A stretch of 6,006 nt of DNA from Gammaproteobacteria bacterium (GTDB taxonomy: Bacteria; Pseudomonadota; Gammaproteobacteria; Francisellales; CACEW01), in NCBI GenBank assembly GCA_028282045.1, contig JANQIS010000077.1, positions 1 to 6,006 of the forward strand. Reading direction: 5' to 3'. Below the pieces are notes generated by a model. It did not search any database and was not told the origin of the DNA. It saw nothing but the letters and a program-made list of their open reading frames with translations. Of this stretch, positions 1 to 5,907 are shown in pieces (within the stretch, counting starts at the first letter, position 1; the number at the start of each line of letters is the position of its first letter). The position numbers and the translations under genes were made by a program.

Positions 1-2621
1 TGCTAACATCGATAGAAATTAGAGTACGTCAAGCTATGGATGGGTTTGCCGATGTTATGTTTCAAATAGCAGCTAAACGGGGCGCGCTAGACTCGATAAA
101 AATGGGCCTTCCGGAAAGTGTTGACCCGGTGGCAGTGACACGTTTTAGCGATTTGCTGGCTGAGGCTGAAAATGCAAATAATCCAGCATTGCTTCGGACA
201 CTTAACGAGGCAAAAGCGGTATTGCAAGAACGTGAAGTGGACGATTGGATCAAGGAGGTTGAAAAAGGCGATAATGAGGCGGATAAAAAGCTCGTTAAGG
301 AACTTAAGGAGCTACAAGAAAGGGCAGACCGTTTCTATGCGGATTGGCTCAAGCAACAAAAAGCGTATCAGGAGCAACTTGAACGTGCCTGTGAAGAGCT
401 ATTACGTCGTCAGCGAGAGTTAGCTGAATCTACCCAAAAAGATACTTTTGAGCTTGATAAAGGCCCGGATAAAGACTTTGTCGCTGAGGCTAAAAGGACT
501 AAAGAGTACGCTGAGGCCAATGAAGAGGTAAATCGTCTCAAGGCACTCTTAGATGATGCTACAAAAGACCTTAACGCCTTTAATGAAGCTAACCCTGATA
601 CTGTGGAGAACTATCGCAAAGCGCGCAAGGAGGTTGATGACCCCACCACAATGGCTATAGCAGATGCTAGTAGGGACAAAGATGCCTCAGCGGAAGCGAT
701 AAGGATGAGTCCCGTGCTGGCATTAATGTCCAGCAGCCTACGGCCGGAAAGGTCGGAAATTGCCGCGGCAAGAGAGCAAGTGGCAGATAAGTTCACTTCA
801 GCAGGGTCCCGGCAAGCCTTGGTTGATGCGATAAATTCACAAGCCGTCATGACAAGAGATGTAGCGATTGAATCATTACTTAAGCAATATGACGCGGCTA
901 CCTCAGACGCCGATAAAAAGGCTCTGTGTGCTGACATGGTTATTCACTTGCGTCAAACTCCTGAGTTCAATGATTATTTGGCTGCACCAGGTTATGAGGA
1001 TGTACGTGGTCAAGTAGATTTAGTCAAAGATGTGGACAATGTCGGATCGTTGTATCTGAGAAATCCTCAGGCCATTATGGCTCTGGCCAAACAAGTCGGT
1101 ATGGACTCAGAGATGCAACAGCCTTATGAAGCGGCAGTAGAGTTGTTACCGAGTTATAACCATTATTTAGAATTAACCGCCAAACGTGACGGGATGCAGT
1201 TTCAGTATGATACTGCCCGTATCGATAGAGAACGTGTGGTTTCCAGCCATGTGGCAAAGGAGAGTGTGCACGCTGCGGCGATTGACGGGCGCCAGGCTGT
1301 TGAGGCTGCTGGTTCAGAGTGGGCTGCTCTTCTTTCGCCCCAGCTTGCTAAACTCAAAACATTTGAAACCAAACTAATGCGGGTTAAAGAGAGTGACCCC
1401 GAAGAATATCAGAAATTGGTGACAAGTCCTGAGGCAACCCAAGTTAAAGCGTTGGCAGATAAATTAAAGAAAGCAAGTGATCGATATACGGCCTATAAGG
1501 CAGAATATGAGTATGGCCCTAAGCTGCGGCAGGGAAATACCAGAACCATGTCGACAGGGCATGTTGCCAATATCAAAACCCGTGACGCTAAGAATCAGGA
1601 AGTTATTTGGGGACGGCTTTCTGCAACAGTAAGTAACTCACAACAGACCGGGTATGGTGGAGGAGGCTCTTTCATTCTTCAGCATATGTTCTCGGCTTCG
1701 TGGAGACTCCCTGGGATGGCATTGGGCCTGATCAAAACACCGCTTCAAGCTTACAATGCTTGCTTGAAAAAGGCGGCAGAGGAAAATGGTTGTAAGTGGG
1801 TTATGCAGCGTGATGCAGCAGGTAAAGAAACTGGCTTATTCCGTTTTGTGCATGAAGATGGTAGCCCGGTAACGGCACGAGAACACAGCCGCATATTGCA
1901 AAGAGCCAGTATTATGACGTCTGAGATGGGTAATCGGTATCACATGCATATAGCAGAACATGAAGTTGATGCTGATACATGGGATGCTGAGCATGCAGGA
2001 GAACTTGGGCTTACGCCTACAGACGCCATAGCACCTACGCCATCCGATAAAACACGCTCGAATGCGCTCCAACCTTTAGATGAAGATCAGCGTAAGCATT
2101 TGCAGCATAGGTTAGTGGAGACTGGTGCTGATTCAGAAAAAGCCCACGGGCCACAAGTCTATGATATTAAGGCGCAACTTTCTAAAGATAAGCGGCTACT
2201 AGTCCTTGAGGGGCGTGGATTTAATTTTGGTGTGAAGGGTGATGGCATTGCCATGCGCGGCGTTGAGCCAACAGGGCAAGATGAGCGAGGTGAGCATTAC
2301 CGTGTCCATGTGTTGGGCGGTGATACAGCTCGAGACGTTACCTTCGTGCAAACCCAGGAAGGTAATATTGAATTTTACCATCAGGGTGAGAATAAAAAGC
2401 TTGATACTGATCAGATTAAGCACGTTCTGGCTGGTGCTGCAGCAGGAAATTCAGGGGTTGAGATCCTTCATCTTACCACTGCGTCAAAGGCGCAAGTACT
2501 GGCCAACGGGGAGCCTGGTGCTCAGGTGCCAGGACGTGGTGCGCAAACAACGGATATTAAGGCACCGCAAGTGCCCGGAGATCAAGCTGAAGATGCTCCG
2601 GTTCCCGTGGCAGGAGGATGA
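1..2621 (+). CDS. Large coiled-coil protein of unknown function, 5' end probably outside window (candidate Dot/Icm-associated effector)
   Basis: I do not recognise this protein. The first ATG in the window is at 36 and gives 861 residues. However, the frame is open back to base 3 (codons for LTSIEIRVRQA precede that Met) and no Shine-Dalgarno lies before 36, so the true start is probably upstream. Numbering from ATG 36, residues about 50-215 are highly charged and heptad-like (runs such as KKLVKELKELQERAD), typical of long coiled coil. More helical charged sequence covers about 380-500. A glycine-rich GGGG turn lies near 540, followed by a mixed region. Residues about 710-820 look like a compact beta-rich domain (LEGRGFNFGVKGDG, YRVHVLGGD). 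The tail is rich in Pro, Ala and Asp and ends VPVAGG. There is no signal peptide at ATG 36 and no clear membrane span. Size, coiled coil and a neighbouring Dot/Icm locus fit a translocated effector, but the last residues lack an obvious EExxE E-block. Function is inference only; that it is a real gene is very likely. Confidence 0.85.
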   Translation, partial: LTSIEIRVRQAMDGFADVMFQIAAKRGALDSIKMGLPESVDPVAVTRFSDLLAEAENANNPALLRTLNEAKAVLQEREVDDWIKEVEKGDNEADKKLVKELKELQERADRFYADWLKQQKAYQEQLERACEELLRRQRELAESTQKDTFELDKGPDKDFVAEAKRTKEYAEANEEVNRLKALLDDATKDLNAFNEANPDTVENYRKARKEVDDPTTMAIADASRDKDASAEAIRMSPVLALMSSSLRPERSEIAAAREQVADKFTSAGSRQALVDAINSQAVMTRDVAIESLLKQYDAATSDADKKALCADMVIHLRQTPEFNDYLAAPGYEDVRGQVDLVKDVDNVGSLYLRNPQAIMALAKQVGMDSEMQQPYEAAVELLPSYNHYLELTAKRDGMQFQYDTARIDRERVVSSHVAKESVHAAAIDGRQAVEAAGSEWAALLSPQLAKLKTFETKLMRVKESDPEEYQKLVTSPEATQVKALADKLKKASDRYTAYKAEYEYGPKLRQGNTRTMSTGHVANIKTRDAKNQEVIWGRLSATVSNSQQTGYGGGGSFILQHMFSASWRLPGMALGLIKTPLQAYNACLKKAAEENGCKWVMQRDAAGKETGLFRFVHEDGSPVTAREHSRILQRASIMTSEMGNRYHMHIAEHEVDADTWDAEHAGELGLTPTDAIAPTPSDKTRSNALQPLDEDQRKHLQHRLVETGADSEKAHGPQVYDIKAQLSKDKRLLVLEGRGFNFGVKGDGIAMRGVEPTGQDERGEHYRVHVLGGDTARDVTFVQTQEGNIEFYHQGENKKLDTDQIKHVLAGAAAGNSGVEILHLTTASKAQVLANGEPGAQVPGRGAQTTDIKAPQVPGDQAEDAPVPVAGG

Positions 2622-2652
2622 TCAATTTCACTACCAGCGTGTTTTAGATTTT

Positions 2653-2664
2653 AAGGAGTAGGAG
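2653..2664 (+). promoter_or_regulatory. Double ribosome binding site that makes the start of the exported-protein gene ambiguous
   Basis: The stretch AAGGAGTAGGAG holds two Shine-Dalgarno cores. The first, AAGGAG at 2653-2658, is 5 bases before a GTG at 2664. The second, AGGAG at 2660-2664, is 8 bases before an ATG at 2673. The second pairing has the better spacing and the better start codon, so I prefer ATG 2673. The GTG start would add only three residues (MQL) and would not change the signal peptide. Confidence 0.65.
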
Positions 2665-2672
2665 TGCAACTG

Positions 2673-3341
2673 ATGCAAAAGTTGTTAATACATAAAAAGC
2701 TTTTAGCTACCATGGCCACGATTGTGGCAGCATTGAGTTTGTCGTTGTCCTGTTATGCTGCCAGTACTCAGGTAACGATTGAAGTGGTTAACTGTATTCC
2801 CGGTAAGACGCTCTATCCCAGGATTTATTCTTCCGGTATGGCCGGCCAGCCGGCTGGGGATAGTGTGATTCCAGGGCCGCCGGCAGGTTCACCGTTGGGA
2901 ACTTGTGGCGGATCAGCGCAATTGACCAATGGCTATGCTGATGCTGGTGATGCTTATAGCGGTATCAGTGGTATCGTGCTGATTACCGGACTTAATGGCG
3001 GTAGCCTGATCTATAATGAAAATCAATTTAATAATGATAGTTCTTATTATCCGAATGCGACAACGGCGCTGCCTTCTCAAGGGCAAACGTTTTGGGTCAT
3101 TCATGGGGCAAGTTTGGCTTTTATCTCTAATAGCGGTTATAAAACCTTGCCTTCGGGTGTGACTTGTCCCAGTAACAGTAGCCCTGTCGGGCCGGTATGT
3201 ATGAGTTATGAATATGTCTGGCATGGTAATATCCTGGCTTGGAAGGCCTATCCGGAATTGGTATACATTGTGTACGTTTATCCGCCGGCAGGTGGGACAT
3301 CGCAAGATGACCAACTCCCTAATTTGCCTTCAGCAAACTAA
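2673..3341 (+). CDS. Exported protein with N-terminal signal peptide and four mature cysteines, unknown function
   Basis: I do not recognise this protein (222 residues from ATG 2673; 225 from GTG 2664). The N-terminus has a basic n-region (MQKLLIHKK), a hydrophobic stretch at about 10-26 and a CYAA cleavage site near residues 27-30, a typical Sec signal peptide. A cysteine sits at 27, but the preceding S-L-S does not fit a lipobox well, so I favour a soluble periplasmic or secreted protein over a lipoprotein. The mature part (about 193 residues) is rich in Gly, Ser, Pro, Tyr and Asn and has four cysteines, in the contexts VNCIPG, GTCGGS, VTCPSN and PVCMSY, enough for two disulfides. No further membrane span is visible. 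It starts about 50 bases after the coiled-coil gene with no terminator between, so cotranscription is likely. An extracytoplasmic role linked to the secretion system is inference from position only. Confidence 0.82.
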   Translation: MQKLLIHKKLLATMATIVAALSLSLSCYAASTQVTIEVVNCIPGKTLYPRIYSSGMAGQPAGDSVIPGPPAGSPLGTCGGSAQLTNGYADAGDAYSGISGIVLITGLNGGSLIYNENQFNNDSSYYPNATTALPSQGQTFWVIHGASLAFISNSGYKTLPSGVTCPSNSSPVGPVCMSYEYVWHGNILAWKAYPELVYIVYVYPPAGGTSQDDQLPNLPSAN

Positions 3342-3389
3342 TAAAAATAGGCTAACCTGGATCGTTTATCATGCCATTTGATTTTCACT

Positions 3390-3500
3390 CCCAAAGCAGT
3401 ACCATCTTTGCATCATCGGCAAAAAATGCTGCGTTAGAGAGCGCTCCACTATGCTACCTGACAATTTTTGCCTCTGGCCTTGACCTGAAACTGCTTTGGG
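3390..3500. repeat. Concentric imperfect inverted repeat upstream of dotI
   Basis: An 11-base arm CCCAAAGCAGT at 3390-3400 is repeated in perfect inverse as ACTGCTTTGGG at 3490-3500. Inside it, GGCAAAAA at 3418-3425 pairs with TTTTTGCC at 3465-3472. Both pairs share the same centre (3445), with 17 unpaired bases between the arm pairs on each side. This could be a folded RNA leader or terminator-like structure for read-through from upstream, a pair of oppositely oriented protein-binding sites, or the remnant of a small palindromic element. The right outer arm lies inside the spacer of the candidate dotI promoter, which favours a regulatory role. No U-tract follows, so it is not a classic terminator. 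Confidence 0.5.
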
Positions 3501-3508
3501 GCGATTAT
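3480..3508 (+). promoter_or_regulatory. Candidate sigma70-type promoter for dotI-icmS
   Basis: TTGACC at 3480-3485 (5 of 6 to the -35 consensus) is followed after exactly 17 bases by GATTAT at 3503-3508 (4 of 6 to the -10 consensus). Transcription would start near 3515, leaving an untranslated leader of about 55 bases before dotI. The -35/-10 pair closely resembles the one before the YdjM-like gene. I looked here for Legionella-type PmrA (cTTAA tandem) and CpxR (GTAAA tandem) sites and saw none. Confidence 0.45.
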
Positions 3509-3517
3509 CGGGATAAT
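3504..3517. promoter_or_regulatory. Small dyad overlapping the candidate dotI -10 box (possible operator)
   Basis: ATTATC-GG-GATAAT is a perfect 6-base inverted repeat with a 2-base centre. It overlaps the candidate -10 hexamer GATTAT, a position where a repressor could block the polymerase. It is short and AT-rich, so chance is possible. No regulator gene is visible in the window. Confidence 0.3.
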
Positions 3518-3570
3518 ATGATGAACTATCCAAGCCAAGCCGAGGGTAGTCAAAAAATAGTAGGTAATCC

Positions 3571-4200
3571 ATGGAAAAAAACGCATTAGAATTGGTTAAA
3601 TTGCGCAACGATTTTTACCGTGATAGCTTCCGGCGTATGATCTGGGTGTTATTAATCTGCCTGGTTATCATTGTTGTTATGTTGGTTGGGCTGCTCACCA
3701 TGGCGCATCGTCAACCACGCAGTTATTATTTTGCTTCGACCACCGACGGGCGTATTATTCCATTGGCGCCATTACAAGTGCCAGTGATCTCGGATGAAGC
3801 AGTGCGCTCGTGGGTGGCGCGTAATGTACCGCAGATCTACACCCTCGACTTTGTCCATTATCGCCAGCAATATCAACGTCTGCGCCAGTATTTTACCCCA
3901 TTTGGTTGGGAGCAGTTTACTCATGCCTTCAGTAGCCAATTGAACAAAGTCGTATCACAGCGCCTGATTACCAGTGCTTCGCCATCTAATGTTGCTATCA
4001 TTACCGGTAAGGCGGTGATTGATGGCGTCTTTAGTTGGCGCATACAGTTGCCGTTGGTGATTTCGATCCAAAAAGGTAATACCCAATCGGTTGAACACGT
4101 CATCTTGCGTCTGATCGTACAGCGCGTTAATAATGTTGGCTCCAGTGAATTGCTAGGCATTTCTCAGATTGTCCAGCAGCCGGTGCAAGAAGGAGATTAA
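3571..4200 (+). CDS. dotI: DotI/IcmL, inner-membrane core protein of the Dot/Icm type IVB secretion system
   Basis: DotI (IcmL, homologous to TraM of IncI plasmid R64) is an essential inner-membrane protein of the Dot/Icm machine. In Legionella it forms a complex with the shorter DotJ/IcmM. The 209-residue product has nearly the family's usual length (about 212). Its N-terminus MEKNALELVKLRNDFYRDSF is a hallmark of the family as I recall it. One membrane helix spans about 24-46 (MIWVLLICLVIIVVML core). The periplasmic domain carries YYFASTTDGRIIPLAPL (52-68), the YTLDFVHYR stretch (90-98), FTPFGWEQF (108-116), DGVFSWRIQLPL (151-162) and a GISQIV motif near the C-terminus (196-201), all matching DotI in order. 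The start is ATG 3571 behind a weak TAGGT five bases upstream. No DotJ partner lies next to it, unlike in Legionella. It is translationally linked to icmS, one base downstream. Identification is firm; whether this is the only copy in the genome cannot be seen. Confidence 0.95.
   Translation: MEKNALELVKLRNDFYRDSFRRMIWVLLICLVIIVVMLVGLLTMAHRQPRSYYFASTTDGRIIPLAPLQVPVISDEAVRSWVARNVPQIYTLDFVHYRQQYQRLRQYFTPFGWEQFTHAFSSQLNKVVSQRLITSASPSNVAIITGKAVIDGVFSWRIQLPLVISIQKGNTQSVEHVILRLIVQRVNNVGSSELLGISQIVQQPVQEGD
4190..4195 (+). promoter_or_regulatory. Ribosome binding site of icmS inside the end of dotI
   Basis: AAGGAG at 4190-4195 lies within the last codons of dotI, six bases before ATG 4202. It fixes the icmS start and shows that the two genes are read from one message. 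In-frame codons further upstream run into the dotI coding region and have no comparable site. Confidence 0.8.
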
Positions 4201-4201
4201 T

Positions 4202-4528
4202 ATGGCTCTTGATGTGCCGGCTATTTTAGTGAAACTTGCTCAGCGCCATAATAAAAAATTTATTTTCCAAGGCAAAACGCTTGAGTTGGAAAAAGTTTTC
4301 GACTGGTCTGGTGCTTTGTTCGTCTTTGTCAAGCGGGCTAACTTACTGGCAGATTTCCTTTTTGGCCGTAAACTTATGCTCTCCATTGTCCCCGACCATG
4401 AAGCTCTCAGTGGTGAAAAGGTCGTGATGCAGGCTGAAGAATCTGCTTTTATCGTTGTCATGCTGCTGTATGATGTATTGGAAGAGATGGTACAGACGGC
4501 AACAGGTGATGAGATCGTACTGTCCTGA
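4202..4528 (+). CDS. icmS: IcmS-like Dot/Icm effector chaperone / adaptor subunit
   Basis: IcmS is a small acidic cytoplasmic protein. With IcmW (and LvgA in Legionella) it binds effectors and presents them to the DotL coupling protein. The 108-residue product lines up without gaps over the first ~60 residues with my memory of Legionella IcmS (114 residues). Matching features are KLAQRHNKKF (11-20, family KIAxxxNxKF), the KVF at 31-33 (family EVF), SG followed by hydrophobics (36-43), KRANLL (44-49) and an FxxGxxL-like turn (52-58). A charged middle and an amphipathic helix MLLYDVLEEMVQ (87-98) then parallel the family's C-terminal helix. Identity is modest, so this is a divergent member, and the tail is somewhat shorter than in Legionella. 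It sits one base after dotI, an unusual partner, since icmS commonly follows icmT. An alternative is another small T4BSS chaperone of similar fold. Search against IcmS profiles would settle it. Confidence 0.75.
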   Translation: MALDVPAILVKLAQRHNKKFIFQGKTLELEKVFDWSGALFVFVKRANLLADFLFGRKLMLSIVPDHEALSGEKVVMQAEESAFIVVMLLYDVLEEMVQTATGDEIVLS

Positions 4529-4548
4529 GCTTTCATTTCTTTGCTCAG
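4525..4548 (+). terminator. Weak hairpin at the end of icmS (possible terminator)
   Basis: CTGAGC at 4525-4530 overlaps the icmS stop codon and pairs with GCTCAG at 4543-4548 across a 12-base loop. Only a short A-rich stretch follows, with no U-run, so termination here would be weak. It separates dotI-icmS from the promoter of the next gene. Confidence 0.25.
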
Positions 4549-4574
4549 CTAAAAATACTTGAAAAATTCTAGCC

Positions 4575-4603
4575 TTGACACAACATGATTTTGTAGTGAT
4601 TAT
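4575..4603 (+). promoter_or_regulatory. Candidate sigma70 promoter for the YdjM-like gene
   Basis: A perfect -35 box TTGACA (4575-4580) is followed after 17 bases by GATTAT (4598-4603). Transcription would start near 4610, about 28 bases before ATG 4638. This shows that the TTG at 4575, which would extend the reading frame by 21 residues, is part of a promoter and not a start codon. No LexA-type CTGT-N8-ACAG box is seen, although E. coli ydjM is under LexA control. Confidence 0.6.
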
Positions 4604-4637
4604 CGGTCCAACACAGCGAAATCCCCGACCACGATCA

Positions 4638-5330
4638 ATGGCTAATTTCAAAGTTCATTTAGGCGTTGCACTAAGTATTAGTACTATTGCCGCACTTTCA
4701 GTTTATAGCACGGGAATGATTAGTAACGTAGATGCTGTAACGTTGGCATTAATCGGCGCGATAGGGGGGCTGCTTCCAGATATTGATAGTGAGAACAGTA
4801 CTTCTGTTAAATGGGTGTTTAGTATTATCGCTTTTGGAGTAAGTTGCCTACTGCTGTTTAGCCTATTGCCCAGTTTGGGTATCCTTTTATCGTTACTGAT
4901 TGCTATAGCTTTATATATTGGTATTCGTTCTGGTTTGATGGCCCTATGCCAAAATTGTACGGTGCATCGAGGCGTAATACACTTCCCTGCTTTCGGACTA
5001 TTATGTGCATTGACGTTAGCTTACTTGTTTAGCTTTTTAAACCCTAAATTTTCCACATTTTTGGGACTGTTCTTGCTGTTGGGGTTTTTAATCCATTTGG
5101 TTTTAGATGAGATGTATTCGGTTGATTTACAGGGAGGACACCTGAAAAAATCGTTTGGTAGTGCGCTGACATTGATCAGCTTTAAAACACCGATTCCTTA
5201 TCTGATTGTTTATGGTTTATTAGTACTGATTATTGTGGTCTACTCTATGGCGCAGCCGTTCAAAGAAACCTTCAATACCATTTCCTGGCATACAGTTATG
5301 TTACATCTGTTTCCTCAACGGATGTGGTAA
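4638..5330 (+). CDS. YdjM-family inner-membrane, predicted metal-dependent hydrolase
   Basis: This 230-residue, very hydrophobic protein fits the YdjM/DUF457 family of membrane-embedded predicted metal-dependent hydrolases, whose substrates are largely unknown. The N-terminus MANFKVHL carries the usual early His (residue 7). Likely metal-site motifs follow: LLPDIDSE (D48, D50), HRGVIH (110-115) and HLVLDEMYSVD (153-163). The hydrophobic segments at about 9-26, 32-46, 58-75, 78-98, 115-134, 138-156 and 186-204 suggest several membrane spans. I chose ATG 4638 because the family begins at MANF-type sequence and because the longer TTG 4575 start is a -35 box. No strong Shine-Dalgarno precedes the ATG. 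It has its own promoter and faces the truncated dotF-like gene. Its codons look more AT-rich by eye than those of dotI-icmS, so it may have a separate origin. A link to secretion is not shown. Confidence 0.8.
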   Translation: MANFKVHLGVALSISTIAALSVYSTGMISNVDAVTLALIGAIGGLLPDIDSENSTSVKWVFSIIAFGVSCLLLFSLLPSLGILLSLLIAIALYIGIRSGLMALCQNCTVHRGVIHFPAFGLLCALTLAYLFSFLNPKFSTFLGLFLLLGFLIHLVLDEMYSVDLQGGHLKKSFGSALTLISFKTPIPYLIVYGLLVLIIVVYSMAQPFKETFNTISWHTVMLHLFPQRMW

Positions 5331-5412
5331 TACTCTTTGTCTTTTAAACTCATGGCGCCTGAATTCGTATGATACGATGGCATTTAAAAACCTTTTAGCA
5401 TTAGATAACGGG
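5331..5412. other. Gap between convergent genes with small dyads (possible weak bidirectional terminator)
   Basis: The 82 bases between the ends of the YdjM-like gene and the minus-strand dotF-like gene contain TTTTAAA (5342-5348) and its inverse TTTAAAA (5383-5389). They also hold a compact dyad CGTATGATACG (5366-5376). The dyads are not concentric and lack a GC-rich stem with a clean T-run. Termination here is plausible only from the convergent layout. Confidence 0.25.
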
Positions 5413-5907
5413 TTATCCGGGTCGGATCACATAACGTTGCCCAACTAATACTTGATCGGCGCTGATGCTTTCAACTTGGCCCAGTTTGGGGATCAGCTCT
5501 CCTATACGTACGATATGGAATTGGCCCGAAGGCGTATTAATCACCACACCATAAGGTTCAACCGCATAAATGCGATAGCCTGCGGCGGCTTGTCGGGTAG
5601 TCTGAGCAAGTTTAGACGCGGACTGTTGTGGGTGCGCTATAGGGTGAGTAGTGGTTGCTTTTGCAGATAAGGCATTCACCGTATTGTTGAGCTGGTCAAG
5701 CCGTTGTTCCAATGCTTGCAAGATAGTGTCAAACTGTTTGATTTGTTGTAGGGTTCTGACATTGCTTTGATGGTCTTGTTGTTGCCATTGAGTGGTTTGC
5801 TGTGAGAGATGTTTAAGGCTTTGCGTTATGATAGTTTCATCATGATCTAATGTGCTGATTCCCTGTCGTATTTGCTGCAAAGACTGAGTATTGCGTGTAC
5901 TTTGGGT
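5413..5907 (-). pseudogene. dotF: 5'-truncated DotF/IcmG-like protein (coiled coil plus C-terminal domain, no start and no membrane anchor)
   Basis: DotF/IcmG (TraP in R64) is a bitopic inner-membrane protein with a cytoplasmic N-terminus, one membrane span, a periplasmic coiled coil and a C-terminal beta domain. Here only the last two parts are readable. Counting from the TTG at 5880-5878, a Gln-rich coiled coil runs over about 1-72 (LQALEQRLDQLNNTV), then a Thr/Ala/Pro linker to about 98. The C-terminal domain is about 101-155: GYRIYAVEPYGVVI, IGELIPKLGQVESI and a final YVIRPG, which fits the DotF/TraP pattern of a beta domain with a G-x-x-IP-x-x-G turn. The frame is open from 5907 to 5413 but has no ATG. 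The TTG has no ribosome binding site, the first GTG is about 67 codons in, and a TAA at 5910-5908 closes the frame upstream. The roughly 100-residue N-terminal part and membrane helix are absent. A gene caller might accept the TTG and annotate 155 residues. The family call is moderately sure; truncation is strongly suggested. Confidence 0.6.

Noticed and set aside
2239..2661. 140-codon frame overlapping the end of the coiled-coil gene
   Set aside because: Out-of-frame shadow of the long gene with low-complexity, unprotein-like translation.
2673..2760. Possible lipoprotein signal (Cys at residue 27 of the exported protein)
   Set aside because: The residues before the cysteine (S-L-S) do not fit the usual lipobox with Leu at -3, and a good CYAA signal peptidase I site overlaps it.
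2913..3314. 133-codon minus-strand frame opposite the exported-protein gene
   Set aside because: Antisense shadow of a gene with clear signal peptide and ribosome binding site; its translation is Arg/Ile/Thr-rich without domain character.
3371..3589. 72-codon plus-strand frame just before and overlapping dotI
   Set aside because: No convincing Shine-Dalgarno before its ATG, it overlaps the dotI start in another frame, shows no recognisable domain, and the region carries promoter and inverted-repeat signals instead.
4575..4637. N-terminal extension of the YdjM-like protein from TTG 4575
   Set aside because: The TTG is the first triplet of a perfect TTGACA -35 box with a -10 seventeen bases later, and the family normally starts at the MANF-type sequence encoded from 4638.
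5404..5417. Dyad GATAAC-GG-GTTATC resembling the one upstream of dotI
   Set aside because: It overlaps the stop codon of the dotF-like remnant, has no promoter nearby, and only loosely resembles the 3504-3517 dyad.
4868..5488. CCCAGTTTGGG occurring near 4868 and near 5478
   Set aside because: Both copies lie inside coding regions and encode parts of unrelated proteins (PSLG, and PKLG on the other strand); chance is enough to explain it.
5452..5670. 72-codon plus-strand frame opposite the dotF-like remnant
   Set aside because: It is the antisense of the conserved C-terminal DotF-like domain and has no ribosome binding site.
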